A stretch of DNA of 64,000 nt from Jannaschia aquimarina (GTDB taxonomy: Bacteria > Pseudomonadota > Alphaproteobacteria > Rhodobacterales > Rhodobacteraceae), in contig NZ_JYFE01000081.1 in assembly GCF_000877395.1 (NCBI RefSeq), forward strand, positions 62,001-126,000. Direction: 5' to 3'. This document shows positions 17,601 to 25,552 of the stretch, one piece after another; positions within the stretch are counted from its first letter, which is position 1, and every line of letters begins with the position of its first letter. The position numbers were made by a program, and so were the translations under genes. Under the pieces are notes generated by a model. It worked only from the letters and a program-made list of their open reading frames with translations. It did no database searches and was not told where the DNA came from.

Positions 17601-19085
17601 ATGGCTGGCACGCATCACGGCCTTACCCGCTTCGACCAATTGATGAAGACCTGTCTGCACGGGGACGGCCCGGCCCGGCCCTTCGCGCAGACGCTGGGCC
17701 GGCTGTTGCCGCCCAACCCCGTCCACATCAAGAACATCACCCATGCTGACGTGATCCATGCGCTCGACGACCTGTCCCAGGGCATGAGCGCGACCGTGAA
17801 CGAGGACGGCCCCGCCGATGCGGGCATGACCTTCCTGGGTCAGTTCATCGACCATGACGTCACGCTCGACGCGACGTCTGCCCTGGGCACGCGGATCGAC
17901 CCGGCGACGATCCCGAACGTGCGGACCCCGGCCCTGGATCTGGACTGCGTCTACGGCGCCGGCCCCGAGGCCTCGAACATCCTCTACGGCGAGGGCGAGC
18001 AGGAGCAGATGCTGCTCTATGGGCGTGACGAGAACCCGCTCGATCTGGCCCGCACCTGCGCGGGCAAGGCGCTGATCGGGGATCCCCGGAACGACGAGAA
18101 CATCATCGTGGCGCAGGTCCATTCGCTCTTCATCGAGCTTCACAACATCCTGATGTCGAAGGTCATGGAGAATGACGGCCCCGCTGCCGACATCCGCGCC
18201 TGTGCCCATGACGGGATCTCCAAGCAGGTCTGGATGGACCATGTGAAGAAGAAGCTCGAGAGCTTCGAGGAAGTGCGCCGCTTCATCCGGCTGCATTACC
18301 AGTGGATCGTCTGGAACGAGTTCCTGCCGGCCTTCGTGGACAAGGCCTGCCTCGAGCGCGCGGCGACCGAGCATCTGTTCGGTTGGGACGCGCCGGTCAT
18401 GCCTGTCGAGTTCTCGGGCGCCTGCTACCGCTTCGGCCATGCGACGACGCAGTTCGAATACACGCTGACCGAGGGCGGTACACCGCAGCAGCTTTTCGAG
18501 ACGCTGGGCTTCGGGCCGCGGCCGGAACATGCCAACCTGACGATGGACCTGTTCTTCACCCACAGCCACGGCCCGGATGCGCAGAAGGCACGTCCCGTCG
18601 GCCCGAAGCTGGGCGAGCCGCTGTTGAACCTGCCATTCGTTCACGAGGAGATCGAACTGGCCGAGATCGGCGAGACGTTGACCCTGCCCCAATCGCGCAA
18701 CCTCGCGCTGCGGAACATGGTCCGCGACCGCTACACCTATCAGCTGGCCAGCGGACAGCATGTCGCCACGCGGCTGGGCACGCCGGAGGTGGGGGTTCCC
18801 GACGAACTGAAGTCGAAGGGCTTCGACAAGACGCCGCTATGGTTCTACTCGCTCCAGGAAGCGGAGCAGCACGGGCACGGCAAGCTGACCGGCGCGGGCG
18901 GCGCGATCGTGGCCACGGTCTTCGCCAACCTGCTCAAGCGCGACGCGACGACGGTCTGGCACCTGCCGCACTTCAAGCCGTGGGATGGCTTCGGCGGGCA
19001 GCCGAGCTGCATCGCGGGCATCGCCGCCTATGTGCGCGACCACCGCGACCACGTCATCCATCCCGAAAAGCTGCGCTGCGGCTGA
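17601..19085 (+). CDS. Animal-type (peroxidase-cyclooxygenase superfamily) haem peroxidase
   Basis: A 494-residue protein without a signal peptide. The ATG at 17601 follows GAGGAG. It has the distal motif FLGQFIDHDVTLD (distal His85), the helix LHYQWIVWNEFLPAF that matches the I-x-x-N-E-x-L-P signature, and the proximal CYRFGHATTQ (His280). These are hallmarks of the animal haem peroxidase fold, which also occurs in bacteria. It would oxidise halides or organic substrates with hydrogen peroxide; the substrate is unknown. The 143-base upstream gap carries two AGGTAAGG repeats (17465-17472 and 17481-17488). Downstream is a GC-rich hairpin repeat. Confidence 0.85.
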   Translation: MAGTHHGLTRFDQLMKTCLHGDGPARPFAQTLGRLLPPNPVHIKNITHADVIHALDDLSQGMSATVNEDGPADAGMTFLGQFIDHDVTLDATSALGTRIDPATIPNVRTPALDLDCVYGAGPEASNILYGEGEQEQMLLYGRDENPLDLARTCAGKALIGDPRNDENIIVAQVHSLFIELHNILMSKVMENDGPAADIRACAHDGISKQVWMDHVKKKLESFEEVRRFIRLHYQWIVWNEFLPAFVDKACLERAATEHLFGWDAPVMPVEFSGACYRFGHATTQFEYTLTEGGTPQQLFETLGFGPRPEHANLTMDLFFTHSHGPDAQKARPVGPKLGEPLLNLPFVHEEIELAEIGETLTLPQSRNLALRNMVRDRYTYQLASGQHVATRLGTPEVGVPDELKSKGFDKTPLWFYSLQEAEQHGHGKLTGAGGAIVATVFANLLKRDATTVWHLPHFKPWDGFGGQPSCIAGIAAYVRDHRDHVIHPEKLRCG

Positions 19086-19105
19086 CCTGAAAGCGATGGG
19101 ATCGG

Positions 19106-19158
19106 ACCGCGCTGGCGAGGCCGATCTGGAGCAGGGCGTCGCGGGCTACGTCACCTGT
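19106..19158 (+). repeat. 53-base inverted copy of an internal piece of the DUF1993 gene
   Basis: Bases 19106-19158 are the exact reverse complement of 19362-19414, which lie inside the DUF1993 coding region on the opposite strand. The shared segment would encode AGEADLEQGVAGYVT. The arms are 203 bases apart. The copy ends exactly where the GC-rich extragenic hairpin begins. Confidence 0.9.
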
Positions 19159-19205
19159 GCGGGGGCTCTGCCCCCGCACCCCCGGGATATTTCAGGCAGG
19201 ATGAG
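19159..19205. repeat. GC-rich extragenic palindromic repeat, probable terminator
   Basis: GCGGGGGC (19159-19166), a TCT loop and GCCCCCGC (19170-19177) form a strong hairpin. It is followed by a CACCCCCGGGATATTTC tail of a kind I recall from extragenic hairpins in Rhodobacteraceae genomes. It sits between the convergent peroxidase and DUF1993 genes and probably ends transcription from both sides. Confidence 0.6.
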
Positions 19206-19235
19206 GGAGCGGCCCCGCCCCCTGCCCCACGGAGC

Positions 19236-19748
19236 TCAGCGCATCGTCGCGGGACGGTAGACGTGGAACCCGTCGAAATCCGCCTTGCCCACCCCCATGC
19301 CTCCATGCCGCAAGCCCGCATAGGCCATCGACAGGTGGAACAGCATGTTCGGGAGCGCGAAACAGGTGACGTAGCCCGCGACGCCCTGCTCCAGATCGGC
19401 CTCGCCAGCGCGGTGGATGACCGTCGGAGCCATTTGATCGAGACCCAGGGGATCGCAGAGTTCGGTGATCCGTTCGCAATAGGCCATCAGATCATCGAGG
19501 GTCGCGTCCTCGGGGATGTCCGGAGCGTCCTGCCCCGCCGGCACGGCGAGCGCGCGGGCCGCGAAGCGGATCGCCACCGCGAACTGGAAGGCGGTATCGA
19601 ACATGTCCGGGGCCAGGCGGATCGCCAGAAGACGCTCCGGATCCGGCTCTCGCGCGAGGCGGTCGAGCAGACGTTGCGTGCGGCCCAGATAGTATTTCAC
19701 CGTATCCGGGACCGAGGCCGCAAAGGCCGTCACGTCGTGCTCGTCCAT
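19236..19748 (-). CDS. DUF1993 family protein
   Basis: A 170-residue cytosolic protein whose pattern fits DUF1993, a DinB-like four-helix family of unknown function: LAPDMFDTAFQFAVAIRFAA in the middle, TCFALPNMLFHLSMAYAGLR and the C-terminal RHGGMGVGKADFDGF. The His in the FHLSMAYA helix is a likely metal ligand by analogy with DinB-like proteins. A 53-base internal segment (19362-19414) has an exact inverted copy downstream of the stop, so the 3' part of the transcript could fold back on itself if it extends to 19106. Confidence 0.75.
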   Translation of the reverse strand: MDEHDVTAFAASVPDTVKYYLGRTQRLLDRLAREPDPERLLAIRLAPDMFDTAFQFAVAIRFAARALAVPAGQDAPDIPEDATLDDLMAYCERITELCDPLGLDQMAPTVIHRAGEADLEQGVAGYVTCFALPNMLFHLSMAYAGLRHGGMGVGKADFDGFHVYRPATMR

Positions 19749-19800
19749 CCTGCCCCCTCCTGGCTGGTGCGCCCCCGGACCTAGCGGCTAGGGTGGGCCG

Positions 19801-20220
19801 ATGGCACCCCCATTCAGACCCCTTGGCCTCGATCACGCCGTGCTCTGGGTCCGCGATCTGGCCGCGGCCGAACGGTGGTATCGGGACGTCCTGGGGTGCG
19901 AGCCTGCCGCGCGCTACGATGAGATCGCGATGGTCCATCTGTGGTTTGGGGCGATCCGGCTTGGCCTGTGGGACGCGTCCGACCCGCGCGCCGCCTATGC
20001 CGCCCCCGAGACGCCGGGGACGAACGTGGATCATCTGGCGCTGGCGGTGGGGCCCTTCGACGCCGACGCCCTCCGGACCCATCTCGCCGCCCACGACGTC
20101 GCGATCGAGCGCGAGGTCCATCAGGTGGGCGCACGCGGCATGGGACATGCGATCTATATCCGCGACCCGTGGGGCAACCGTTTGGAACTCAAGGGACCGC
20201 CCGTCGAGCCGCCCCCTTGA
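19801..20220 (+). CDS. VOC (glyoxalase/dioxygenase fold) family protein
   Basis: A 139-residue single-module vicinal-oxygen-chelate protein. LGLDHAVLWVRDLAAAERWY is the typical first beta-alpha unit with a His ligand, VDHLALAVGPFDADAL the second, and IYIRDPWGNRLELKGPP the closing strand with the metal-binding Glu. Members include glyoxalase I, dioxygenases and antibiotic-binding proteins; nothing here decides among them. It is divergent from DUF1993 and 43 bases ahead of pgeF. Confidence 0.85.
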   Translation: MAPPFRPLGLDHAVLWVRDLAAAERWYRDVLGCEPAARYDEIAMVHLWFGAIRLGLWDASDPRAAYAAPETPGTNVDHLALAVGPFDADALRTHLAAHDVAIEREVHQVGARGMGHAIYIRDPWGNRLELKGPPVEPPP

Positions 20221-20263
20221 CCATCCGGGTGTGGATGGGTCAGCCGTCTGACAGGGGGATGCG

Positions 20264-20995
20264 ATGACGCTGGAAGCGCTGAGATCCGATCTGCTTGAGG
20301 CGCGCCACGGGTTCTTCACCCGGAGGGGCGGGGCGTCCGCGGGTGTCTATGCCGGTCTGAATTGCGGCCTCGGCTCGGGTGACCAGCGGGAAGTCGTCGA
20401 GACCAACCGCGCCCGCGTGGCGGAGGCGATGGGGGCCGACCGCCTGCACGGCGTGCATCAGGTCCATTCGGCCCGGGTGATCACCGTGACCTCCGACGAG
20501 ACCCCGCGGGAAGAAGCGGACGCCCTCGTGACCGATCGCCCCGGCACGGTCCTGTCGATCCTCACCGCCGACTGCATGCCGGTGCTCTTCGAGGGTGACG
20601 GCGTGGTGGGCGCCGCTCATGCCGGATGGAAAGGCGCCCTGGGCGGCGTTCTGGAAGAGACGATCCGCGCCATGCAAGCCTTGGGCGCGACCCGGATCCG
20701 CGCCGCCATCGGGCCTGCGATCAGCCAGCGCAACTACGAGGTCGGCCCCGAACTGCTCGACGACTTTCTGGCAGAGGACGACGAGGCGGCCCGTTTCTTC
20801 GCACAAGGCGAAGGTGACCGCTACATGCTGGACCTGCCGGGCTACGGTCTGCATCGTCTGCGCGCTGCGGGAGCCGAAGCGGAGTGGATCGGCCATTGCA
20901 CCTATGCCGACGAGGGTCGCTTTTATTCCTACCGGCGGACAACACACCGGAAAGAGCCCGATTATGGCAGGCTGATCGCCGCAATCCGGCTCTGA
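20264..20995 (+). CDS. pgeF: PgeF / YfiH multicopper-type laccase-domain protein (peptidoglycan editing factor)
   Basis: A 243-residue protein of the YfiH (Cu-oxidase_4) family. Visible are HGFFTRRGGASAGVYAGLNC at the N-terminus, HGVHQVHSARV, LSILTADCMPVLFEGDG and AAHAGWKGALGGVLE, with the conserved His/Cys/His set that forms the metal or purine site. Characterised members act in peptidoglycan fidelity or as purine nucleoside phosphorylases. Length is normal (about 245). It probably shares a transcript with the VOC gene. Confidence 0.9.
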   Translation: MTLEALRSDLLEARHGFFTRRGGASAGVYAGLNCGLGSGDQREVVETNRARVAEAMGADRLHGVHQVHSARVITVTSDETPREEADALVTDRPGTVLSILTADCMPVLFEGDGVVGAAHAGWKGALGGVLEETIRAMQALGATRIRAAIGPAISQRNYEVGPELLDDFLAEDDEAARFFAQGEGDRYMLDLPGYGLHRLRAAGAEAEWIGHCTYADEGRFYSYRRTTHRKEPDYGRLIAAIRL

Positions 20996-21091
20996 ATCGC
21001 CCCGGTTCCGTCACGGACCGGTCCGACTTTCGCCAGCGCCGGCAAGCAGGATCAAGGTTAACGAAACCTTGCTGCAATCCGGAGACGCGCC

Positions 21092-21244
21092 ATGTCCCGC
21101 ACCCGCTTCATCGACGCTGCCGCCGAAGCCGCTCGCACCGAACGGCCCGTGCTGCCCTGGACCCGCGGCGCACGCCGGGCCGAAATGATCGCGCGCCGCA
21201 AGGCGGCCACCAAGCCGAAGAAGGCGACCGTCGCCGCGAAATAA
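21092..21244 (+). CDS. Small conserved-looking basic protein (50 residues)
   Basis: The frame runs ATG 21092 to TAA 21244 and encodes MSRTRFIDAAAEAARTERPV..., ending in a Lys/Ala-rich tail (ATKPKKATVAAK). GGAG at 21081-21084 is well placed, and an AAGGTT/AACCTT inverted repeat lies at 21054-21070. The upstream signals and the terminator-like hairpin just downstream make it a likely gene despite its size. The basic, Ala-rich composition would suit a nucleic-acid-associated protein, but no function is known to me. Confidence 0.55.
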   Translation: MSRTRFIDAAAEAARTERPVLPWTRGARRAEMIARRKAATKPKKATVAAK

Positions 21245-21254
21245 GGCCACGGTT

Positions 21255-21277
21255 ACGGACCGGCCCGGCCGGTCCGT
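21255..21277. terminator. Bidirectional hairpin terminator
   Basis: Eleven bases (ACGGACCGGCC, 21255-21265) are followed by one base and their exact reverse complement (21267-21277). It lies 10 bases after the small gene and 13 bases beyond the stop of the convergent aminotransferase, so it probably serves both. Confidence 0.6.
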
Positions 21278-21290
21278 GCAGTCCGGCGCC

Positions 21291-22478
21291 TTACTGCAGG
21301 TCTCCGAAAGCGCGGCTCAGCCGATCGACCGCCGCCTCGACATTCGAGCGAGGCGTCGCGATGTTGAAGCGCAGAAAGGCGTCTCCGCCCTTGCCGAAAG
21401 TCGGGCCGTGATTAACCGCCAGTCGTGCGTCCTTCTCGACCCGCTTGGTGAATTCCGCCCTCTCCATGCCCGTTCCAGAGAAATCGACCCAGCTTAGGTA
21501 AGTCGCCTCGAGCGGCACGGACCGCAGGCCGGGGATCGCGTTCACCCCTTCATCGAACAGGCGGCGGTTGCCGTCGAGATAGCCTACCAGCGCATCGACC
21601 CACTCGGCCCCCTCGGGGGAATAGGCCGCCGTCGTCATGTGCAGCCCGAACGAATTCGGGCTGAGACCCAGTCCCAGCATCCGCTGCGCGAAGGCGGTGC
21701 GCAGACCCTCGTCTTCCACGATGACGTTGCCGCTATGGGCACCCGCGATGTTGAAGGTCTTGGTGGGGGCCGTCATCATCACCAACCGGTCGGCATCCAT
21801 GACGCGGCTCATCGGGATGTGCGTATGGCCCGGAAAGACGAGATCATGATGGATCTCGTCCGAGACGAGGATCAGGTCGTGCCGCTGCGCCAAAGCGGCG
21901 AACCCCTCCAGTTCGGCCTTGGTCCAGACGCGCCCGTTCGGGTTATGGGGTGAACAGAGGATCGCCATCTTCGGCCCCTCGCGCTCGATGACCTGGTCCC
22001 ATGCTTCGAAATCGGGCGTGTAGCGCGTGCCGTCATAGGCCAGCTCACATTCGACGATGCGGCGGCCGTTGGCTTTGATGACCTTCGCGAAGGCGTGGTA
22101 GACGGGCGTGAACAGCGCCACGCCATCGCCGGGCGCCGTCCATGTGTCGACGCAAAGCGCCGTGCCGTTCACCAGCCCGTGGGTCGTGAAGATCGCATCC
22201 CGGTCGACCTCCCATCCGTGCCGTTCCTGCATCCACCAGCGGATCGCGTCCCGGTATGGGCCGTCATTGCCGAAATACCCGATAACGCCGTGATCGGTCA
22301 GATCGCGCACCGACTGGAGCACGCAGTCGGGCGGCCGGAAGTCCATGTCGGCCACCCACATCGCCAGACCATCGTCGGGGGACACGCCGTAGAGCGGCTC
22401 CATCAAGTCCCATTTCATGCAATGGGTGCCGCGGCGGTCGATGATCGGGTCGAAGCGGGGATCTAGATCCTTGGGCAT
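21291..22478 (-). CDS. MalY/PatB family PLP-dependent aminotransferase / cystathionine beta-lyase
   Basis: A 395-residue fold-type I PLP enzyme. DLMEPLYGVSPDDGLAMWVADMDF at the N-terminus is typical of the MalY/PatB group. PHNPNGRVWTKAEL carries the conserved Asn, LVSDEIHHDLVFPGH the PLP-binding Asp, and MTAPTKTFNIAGAHSGNVIV the Schiff-base Lys. Members release homocysteine or volatile thiols from cystathionine-type substrates. Length is normal (about 390). It converges on the small 50-residue gene and stands alone. Confidence 0.85.
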   Translation of the reverse strand: MPKDLDPRFDPIIDRRGTHCMKWDLMEPLYGVSPDDGLAMWVADMDFRPPDCVLQSVRDLTDHGVIGYFGNDGPYRDAIRWWMQERHGWEVDRDAIFTTHGLVNGTALCVDTWTAPGDGVALFTPVYHAFAKVIKANGRRIVECELAYDGTRYTPDFEAWDQVIEREGPKMAILCSPHNPNGRVWTKAELEGFAALAQRHDLILVSDEIHHDLVFPGHTHIPMSRVMDADRLVMMTAPTKTFNIAGAHSGNVIVEDEGLRTAFAQRMLGLGLSPNSFGLHMTTAAYSPEGAEWVDALVGYLDGNRRLFDEGVNAIPGLRSVPLEATYLSWVDFSGTGMERAEFTKRVEKDARLAVNHGPTFGKGGDAFLRFNIATPRSNVEAAVDRLSRAFGDLQ

Positions 22479-22563
22479 GGGGCCTCCGGCTGGGGTCGGG
22501 CAGACCGTAGCGGCGGGCGCGGCGGTTGCAAGGCGGGCGGGCGGTCTCTAGATCGCAGGCACG

Positions 22564-23088
22564 ATGAAGCGTCCGATCCTGCTGCACCCCGACCCGCGCC
22601 TCAAGAAGGTGGCTGCCCCCGTTCCCGATCTGTCGGACGAGTTGCGCGCACTCGCCGACGACATGCTTGAGACGATGTATGCCGCGCCCGGCATCGGGCT
22701 GGCCGCGCCTCAGGTCGGTGTATTGCATCGGCTCATCGTGCTCGATTGCGTTAAGGCCGAGGACGAGGACCCGCGGCCCCTGATCATGTTCAATCCGGAA
22801 GTCGTCGCGAGTTCGGATGAGACAAGCACCTACGAGGAAGGGTGCCTGTCGATCCCTGAGCAGTTCGCCGACGTGACCCGCCCGTCCGAAGTCACGGTTC
22901 GGTGGATCGACCGCGACGGCAACGAGCAGCAGGAAGACATGGCAGGTCTATGGGCGACCTGCGTCCAGCACGAGATCGACCATCTCGAAGGGAAGCTCTT
23001 CATCGACTATCTGGGCGCGATGAAGCGGCAACTGATCACCCGCAGGATGCAGAAGCTGAAGAGGGAGCGGGCGCGCGAGGTCACCTGA
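22564..23088 (+). CDS. def: Peptide deformylase, canonical copy
   Basis: A 174-residue metalloenzyme that removes the formyl group from nascent protein N-termini. All three class motifs are intact: GIGLAAPQ, EGCLS (residues 92-96, metal-binding Cys94) and QHEIDHLEG (metal His136, catalytic Glu137, second His140). It is the first of three successive deformylase-type genes that end in fmt, and it is the one expected to supply essential activity. Confidence 0.95.
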   Translation: MKRPILLHPDPRLKKVAAPVPDLSDELRALADDMLETMYAAPGIGLAAPQVGVLHRLIVLDCVKAEDEDPRPLIMFNPEVVASSDETSTYEEGCLSIPEQFADVTRPSEVTVRWIDRDGNEQQEDMAGLWATCVQHEIDHLEGKLFIDYLGAMKRQLITRRMQKLKRERAREVT

Positions 23089-23183
23089 CTTCCGGCGGCG
23101 TCCCGCGCGTCCGACGCATCTTCCTCTCGCTGGGTCACGAGGACGGTTGGGTGATGGCCGGTGTTCGGAGTATGATCCGCACC

Positions 23184-23633
23184 ATGAGAGAGATCCTGAC
23201 GATCCTTGAGCATCCGCATCCCTGCCTGCGGACGGTCTGCGCCCCCGCCAAAGGAGAGGTGAACGGTCTGATCCGGGGAATGTTCGATGCGATGTACCGC
23301 GCTCCGGGCCGGGGGCTTGCAGCCCCGCAGGTCGGCGAACCCATCCGCCTCTTCGTGATGGATCCAAGCTGGCGCGACGGTCTTCCGGACCCGCGCGTCT
23401 TCGTGAACCCGGAGATCGTCGCCCGGCAGGGACATCAGGTGAACGAGGAGGCCTGCCTCTCGATCCCGGGAACGACCCGGCGCCTGGAACGCGCGCGGCG
23501 GGTCGTTCTGGCCTATGACGGCCGCAACGGGCGGCGCCAAGAATCCTTCGAAGGGTTCGTCGCCGCAATCGTCCAGCACGAGGTGGACCATCTGGACGGC
23601 GTTCTGATCCTCGATCATCCGCAAGCTGCATGA
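23184..23633 (+). CDS. Peptide deformylase paralogue 2
   Basis: A 149-residue deformylase-family protein. The motifs are GRGLAAPQ, EACLS (residues 89-93, Ala replacing the usual Gly, metal Cys91 kept) and QHEVDHLDG (His132, Glu133, His136), so metal site and catalytic base are present. An open frame extends upstream through the first def gene, but the ATG at 23184 (or 23172) gives the family N-terminus. Its ATGA overlaps the start of the third copy. It may be active with altered specificity. Confidence 0.85.
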   Translation: MREILTILEHPHPCLRTVCAPAKGEVNGLIRGMFDAMYRAPGRGLAAPQVGEPIRLFVMDPSWRDGLPDPRVFVNPEIVARQGHQVNEEACLSIPGTTRRLERARRVVLAYDGRNGRRQESFEGFVAAIVQHEVDHLDGVLILDHPQAA

Positions 23634-24109
23634 GGTCGTTCCTGCGCTGGCCCGACGCCCGCCTGAGGACGCCAGCGACGCCCGTGGGCGAAGTGACGGA
23701 CGAACACCGCCGCATCTGGGACGAGATGCTGGACCTCATGTACGCGATGCCCGGCGTCGGACTGGCGGCGCCACAGATCGGCGTGATGCTCCGCCTCGCC
23801 GTGGTCGACGATGGCAGCGGGCCCACGCGCCTTGCGGACCCGCGAGTGATCGCCGCCAGCGCGCAGCTCCGGACGCACGAGGAAGCGAGCCCGAACCTGC
23901 CCGGCGTCTCGGCCGTCGTGAAGCGGCCACGGGCGGTCACTGTCGCCTTCACCGACGAAACCGGGCAGTCGCGTGAAGAGGAATTCGTCTTTCTGCGTGC
24001 GACCAGCGTCCAGCACCAGATCGACCACCTCGACGGAAAGATGTATTTCGACCGTCTGTCACGCACGAAGCGTGACATACTTCTGCGAAAGGCGGCGAAA
24101 TGCGCGTGA
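23630..24109 (+). CDS. Degenerate peptide deformylase paralogue 3 (active-site residues lost)
   Basis: A 159-residue deformylase-family protein with an intact fold motif [10 protein letters not shown], but the second motif reads EASPN (residues 85-89), so the metal-binding Cys is Ser87. The third reads [10 protein letters not shown], with Gln130 in place of the catalytic Glu. Both changes would be expected to abolish deformylase chemistry. The frame is intact and tightly packed: its start overlaps copy 2 by four bases and its end overlaps fmt by ten. Conservation as a frame suggests a non-catalytic role such as ribosome or formyl-Met binding; that is inference. Confidence 0.85.
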   Translation: MRSFLRWPDARLRTPATPVGEVTDEHRRIWDEMLDLMYAMPGVGLAAPQIGVMLRLAVVDDGSGPTRLADPRVIAASAQLRTHEEASPNLPGVSAVVKRPRAVTVAFTDETGQSREEEFVFLRATSVQHQIDHLDGKMYFDRLSRTKRDILLRKAAKCA

Positions 24110-25044
24110 TCTTCATGGGGACACCGGCCTTCTCGGTGCCGGTGCTGGACGCCCTTCACGAGGCCGGTCACGAGATCGTCGCCGTCTACTCCCAGCCCCC
24201 CCGTCCGTCCGGCCGGGGCAAGAAGGCCCGGCCCGGCCCGGTCCATGCGCGGGCCGAAGCGCTCGGGATCGAGGTGCGGACGCCAGCCAGCCTCAGGAAC
24301 GCCGATGCGCAGGCCGAGTTTGCCGCCCTGGACGCGGACGTCGCGGTGGTCGTCGCATACGGGTTGATCCTGCCGCAGCCCATCCTCGACGCTCCGCGTC
24401 ATGGTTGCCTCAACGTGCACGCCTCGCTGCTGCCACGCTGGCGCGGGGCGGCGCCCATCCACCGCGCGATCCTCGCCGGGGACGAAAGGACGGGGATCTG
24501 CATCATGCAGATGGAGGCGGGGCTCGATACCGGACCTGTTCTGCTGCGGGAAGCGACGGACATCCAGCCGACGGACACGACCGGCGACCTTCACGACCGG
24601 TTGGCCGAGATCGGCGCGCGTCTCACGGTGCGGGCCCTGGAGGGGATCGAGACCCTTGCGCCGATGACTCAACCAGAGGACGGCGTGACCTATGCCGCCA
24701 AGATCGACAAGGCGGAGGCTCAGGCGAATTGGCACGGCCCGGCCGTACAGATCGCACGGCAGATCAACGGCCTGTCTCCGTTCCCGGGCGCTTTCGTCAT
24801 CCGCGACGGAGCGCGGCTGAAGCTGCTGCGGGCACATGCGACCGAGGGATCTGGCGATCCCGGAACCGTCCTGGGCGAAGCCGGGCTGCGTGTCGCAGCC
24901 GGAGGAGGGGCCGTCGAGATCCTCGAGGTGCAGCCCGCCGGCAAGGGGCCGATGGACGCTTCGGAGTGGCGCCGGGGCGCGCACCTCGAAGCGGGCAGCC
25001 CCCTGGGCGATCTGGTTGACACTGTGACGACAAAGGCGCCCTGA
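24100..25044 (+). CDS. fmt: Methionyl-tRNA formyltransferase
   Basis: A 314-residue enzyme that formylates initiator Met-tRNA using 10-formyl-tetrahydrofolate. Visible are [20 protein letters not shown], the catalytic region [24 protein letters not shown] (Asn/His) and [18 protein letters not shown] with the catalytic Asp. A C-terminal OB-fold-like region for tRNA follows. It overlaps the third deformylase gene by ten bases, and its TGA overlaps the ATG of the next small gene. The def-def-def-fmt order ties formylation and deformylation into one transcript. Confidence 0.95.
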   Translation: MRVIFMGTPAFSVPVLDALHEAGHEIVAVYSQPPRPSGRGKKARPGPVHARAEALGIEVRTPASLRNADAQAEFAALDADVAVVVAYGLILPQPILDAPRHGCLNVHASLLPRWRGAAPIHRAILAGDERTGICIMQMEAGLDTGPVLLREATDIQPTDTTGDLHDRLAEIGARLTVRALEGIETLAPMTQPEDGVTYAAKIDKAEAQANWHGPAVQIARQINGLSPFPGAFVIRDGARLKLLRAHATEGSGDPGTVLGEAGLRVAAGGGAVEILEVQPAGKGPMDASEWRRGAHLEAGSPLGDLVDTVTTKAP

Positions 25045-25280
25045 TGTTTCCGACCCTCATCGGCACCGTCGTCATCGCCGGGATCGTCGGATACGTTTCG
25101 GAACGCACGGGCTTCACCCATAACGGCATCCTCCAGAGCATCATCATCTGCGTTAGGGGCGCATTCCTGTTCTATTTCGTGACGATCATGTTCGGGATCG
25201 GTTTCCGGGCGCAGGGCTTGAACGCGATCCTGGCGTCGATCGGCGCATTGGTCATCGTGCCGACACATTGGCGCCGCTGA
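25044..25280 (+). CDS. Small membrane protein, possibly GlsB/YeaQ/YmgE-like
   Basis: A 78-residue protein with two or three hydrophobic stretches ([48 protein letters not shown]). Its start overlaps the fmt stop by one base (TGATG), so it is translationally coupled to fmt. The G-rich first helix and H-N-G-I-L-x-x-I-I-x-x-x-x-G-A-F pattern recall the GlsB/YeaQ/YmgE stress membrane family, but the match is loose. Function unknown. Confidence 0.65.
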   Translation: MFPTLIGTVVIAGIVGYVSERTGFTHNGILQSIIICVRGAFLFYFVTIMFGIGFRAQGLNAILASIGALVIVPTHWRR

Positions 25281-25359
25281 GCCGCCAGATTTCAGCCCCG
25301 TTTTTGCCGGGAAGACGTGTCATTGTCATGGCGTGTAAGTGCGTATTCGAGGTAAAGAC

Positions 25360-25494
25360 ATGCAAAGATGTATCAGCATCGCGGGCGACAGCTATTGCCT
25401 CGGGCAAGGCGGGGACTGGCTCTTGGCGGCTGGAACGGCGATCATCTTCCTCGTCGTGGTCGGCCGCTGGCTGGCGGATACCAACGGCGGCTGA
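25360..25494 (+). CDS. Very small single-pass membrane protein (44 residues)
   Basis: ATG 25360 to TGA 25494 encodes a 44-residue peptide with a polar N-terminus containing two Cys ([18 protein letters not shown]) and one strong membrane helix ([16 protein letters not shown]) before a short charged tail. GAGG at 25349-25352 is well spaced. It lies alone between the fmt-linked membrane protein and ispH. No family recognised. Confidence 0.5.
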   Translation: MQRCISIAGDSYCLGQGGDWLLAAGTAIIFLVVVGRWLADTNGG

Positions 25495-25552
25495 CCGTCG
25501 CACTTTACGCGTCCCCCCTCTGCCCCATAGTTGGGCAGCAGGAGGACCGGAC

